From: Polaromonas sp. CF318
GTDB lineage: Bacteria > Pseudomonadota > Gammaproteobacteria > Burkholderiales > Burkholderiaceae_C
Direction of reading: 5' to 3'
Assembly: GCF_000282655.1 (NCBI RefSeq)
Contig: NZ_AKIV01000138.1
Coordinates: 1 to 64,000 of the forward strand
DNA length: 64,000 nucleotides
The stretch's first letter is position 1. Each line of letters begins with the position of its first letter. The position numbers and the translations under genes are program-made. The notes beneath the pieces were generated by a model. The model was not told the DNA's origin, made no database searches, and worked only from the letters and a program-made list of their open reading frames with translations. This document shows positions 62,796-64,000 of this stretch, piece after piece.

Positions 62796-63776
62796 TCAGT
62801 CGAGTTTGATGTTTTTCCGGGCGATCAGCTCACCATAACGCTTGTTTTCATCGGCGTGGAACTGCGCGAACTGGGCCTGCGTCATGGACGTGAGGTCCGC
62901 GCCTATGGCGCCCAGCCGGGTTTGCGTTTCGGGCATGGCCAGCACTTTGGTGACCTCGGCATAGACGCGCTCCTGCACGGCCTTGGGTGTGGACGCCGGC
63001 ATGTAGATGCCGTACCAGGCGCTCATCTCCACACCCTTGAGGCCGGCTTCGGCCATGGTAGGCACATTGGGCAGCTGCGGGTTGCGTTTGGCGCTGGCCA
63101 CGGCCAGGGGCTTGATGCGGCCGTTCTTGATCTGGCCGATGACCGAGGGCATGGTGTCAAAACTCAGCTGCACCTGGCCGGCCACCAGGTCTATCAGCGC
63201 CGGGCCGCTGCCGCGGTAGGGAATGTGGGTGATGAAGACGCCGGCCTGGTCCTTGAAGAGTTCGGCCGCGATGTGCTGGGTGCTGCCCGAGCCGCTGGTC
63301 GCGTAGTTGAGCTGGCCGGGCTTGCTCTTGGCCAGCTTGACCAGCGACTGGACGGAGTCGACCGGCAGCGCGTTGTTGACCACCAGCACATTGGGCACCG
63401 CGCCCACGAACACCACGGGCACCAGGTCCTTGTTGTTGTCGTAGCCCAGCTTGAGCAGATGCGGCGCGATCGCATGCGCGGTCGAGACACCCATCAGCAG
63501 GGTATGGCCGTCGGTGGACTTGGCCGTGAGGTCGGCCGCCAGGGTGTTGGAGGCGCCGGGGCGGTTTTCCACCACCACGGGCTGCTTGAGCAGCGGGCCC
63601 AGCCGGTCGGCCACGGCGCGGGCCATGGCGTCGGTGCCGCCGCCCGGGGCCGAGCCCACCAGGATGCGCACCGGCTTGGTCGGCCAGTCCTGTGCCAGCG
63701 CGGGGGCGGCGGCGACTAAGGTGAAGGCGGCCGCCAGCAGGGCGGGTAGGCGTTTGAGGGATTTCAGTTGGGGCAT
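62796..63776 (-). CDS. Bug-family (TctC-type) periplasmic substrate-binding protein
   Basis: The 326-residue receptor has a signal peptide ending AAAPALAQ and a Bug core VRILVGSAPGGGTDAMARAV with ITHIPYRGSGPALIDL. GGAG lies upstream of the ATG at 63776; an in-frame ATG at 63896 is too early and would cross the LysR box. It is the first gene of the sugar-acid operon, so its ligand is probably the pathway's starting aldonate or aldarate. It has no adjacent permease. Confidence 0.92.
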   Translation of the reverse strand: MPQLKSLKRLPALLAAAFTLVAAAPALAQDWPTKPVRILVGSAPGGGTDAMARAVADRLGPLLKQPVVVENRPGASNTLAADLTAKSTDGHTLLMGVSTAHAIAPHLLKLGYDNNKDLVPVVFVGAVPNVLVVNNALPVDSVQSLVKLAKSKPGQLNYATSGSGSTQHIAAELFKDQAGVFITHIPYRGSGPALIDLVAGQVQLSFDTMPSVIGQIKNGRIKPLAVASAKRNPQLPNVPTMAEAGLKGVEMSAWYGIYMPASTPKAVQERVYAEVTKVLAMPETQTRLGAIGADLTSMTQAQFAQFHADENKRYGELIARKNIKLD

Positions 63777-63875
63777 TGTCTTTGTCTCCGGGTCATTGTT
63801 GTGGGGGAAAGCTGGAACGAATGCCCTGATGGTAGGGATGGCGACACTTAACGTAAATTGAAAATCCCTGATTAT

Positions 63876-63896
63876 TTGATAACCTAGGGTGATCAA
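63876..63896. promoter_or_regulatory. LysR box TTGAT-N11-ATCAA in the divergent promoter
   Basis: Perfect five-base inverted arms have the T-N11-A spacing of LysR sites, centred between the Bug operon start (63776) and the LysR gene start (63925). The neighbourhood is AT-rich, as expected for a promoter. This is the likely binding site of the divergent regulator. Confidence 0.8.
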
Positions 63897-63924
63897 TTGA
63901 AGCTAACGCCTGAAAGGGACCGCC

Positions 63925-64000
63925 ATGCCCGCCTCATCCCATGCATCCCGCACCTCCTCCATCCCCCAACTGCTGAATCGCCTGCGCATGCGCCAGGTCG
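63925..64000 (+). CDS. LysR-family regulator, 5' fragment
   Basis: Only the first 25 codons are in the window. They end SSIPQLLNRLRMRQV, which matches the opening of LysR regulators of the LLxRLRxRQxxLLxA type just before the helix-turn-helix. GAAAGGGAC precedes the ATG. Divergence from the sugar-acid operon, with a shared T-N11-A box, makes it the probable regulator of that operon. The effector domain lies outside the window. Confidence 0.75.
   Translation, partial: MPASSHASRTSSIPQLLNRLRMRQV

Noticed and set aside
61755-63719. 654-codon plus-strand open frame opposite pdxA2-like and Bug genes
   Set aside because: It is antisense to two intact genes and has shadow-type composition.

Overview
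The window is bacterial chromosome with very high GC, strong G/C third-position bias and dense, short-gapped genes. The housekeeping order yhbY / rlmE / ftsH / folP / glmM, three orphan Bug (TctC-type) receptors, and intergenic hairpin repeats of a type I associate with Comamonadaceae point to a Burkholderiales betaproteobacterium, probably Comamonadaceae (Polaromonas, Rhodoferax or Variovorax-like). I saw no rRNA, tRNA, CRISPR array, transposase or integrase.

Layout. Positions 1-4914 hold a catabolic cluster: a truncated FAD-linked oxidase, a GntR regulator, a divergent serine-glyoxylate-type aminotransferase, a Bug receptor and a LivK-type binding protein. Two copies of one 14-base palindrome-like site sit in the divergent promoter. 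Next come nth, a degenerate BLUF-like protein, a PafA-type phosphatase lipoprotein, a LysR / M20 peptidase / Bug receptor unit with an 11-bp phased repeat, and a beta-lactamase-fold protein without its catalytic Ser and Lys, fused to DUF302. A hipB-hipA-AraC/GyrI operon (13605-16243), a TetR-SRPBCC-PaaI operon, an aminotransferase/S41 pair, a chromosomal homologue of aminoglycoside acetyltransferase AAC(6')-Ib and an MFS exporter follow.

From about 23.2 to 27.2 kb base composition drops and four poorly known genes appear: an HNH nuclease-like protein, a PH-like protein, a 2-TM protein and a coiled-coil protein. Here and just downstream lie three direct copies of the last ~150-170 bp of a Vgb/SMP-30-like beta-propeller gene. 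Two are orphan fragments. The third is the 3' end of the intact gene at 29272-30309. All three begin at the stop codon, and they bracket the coiled-coil gene and an SDR/AraC pair.

From 30.4 to 45.9 kb are mostly core or conserved genes: DUF3606, PBP1A, a ROK-like protein whose lobes appear in permuted order, CsbD, a double-FHA protein, SUI1, fadH, xthA, pyrD and rpiA. From 45.9 to 53.8 kb lies the prlC / yhbY / rlmE / ftsH / folP / glmM housekeeping block.

From 55.4 to 64 kb a long minus-strand operon runs from a Bug receptor through PdxA2-type dehydrogenase, RhmD-like dehydratase, DapA-superfamily dehydratase, beta-propeller protein, lactonase-type amidohydrolase and an aldehyde dehydrogenase like 2-oxoglutarate-semialdehyde dehydrogenase. 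A divergent LysR gene with a clear TTGAT-N11-ATCAA box faces it. The set looks like a non-phosphorylative sugar-acid pathway ending in 2-oxoglutarate, with PdxA2 as an unexplained extra step.
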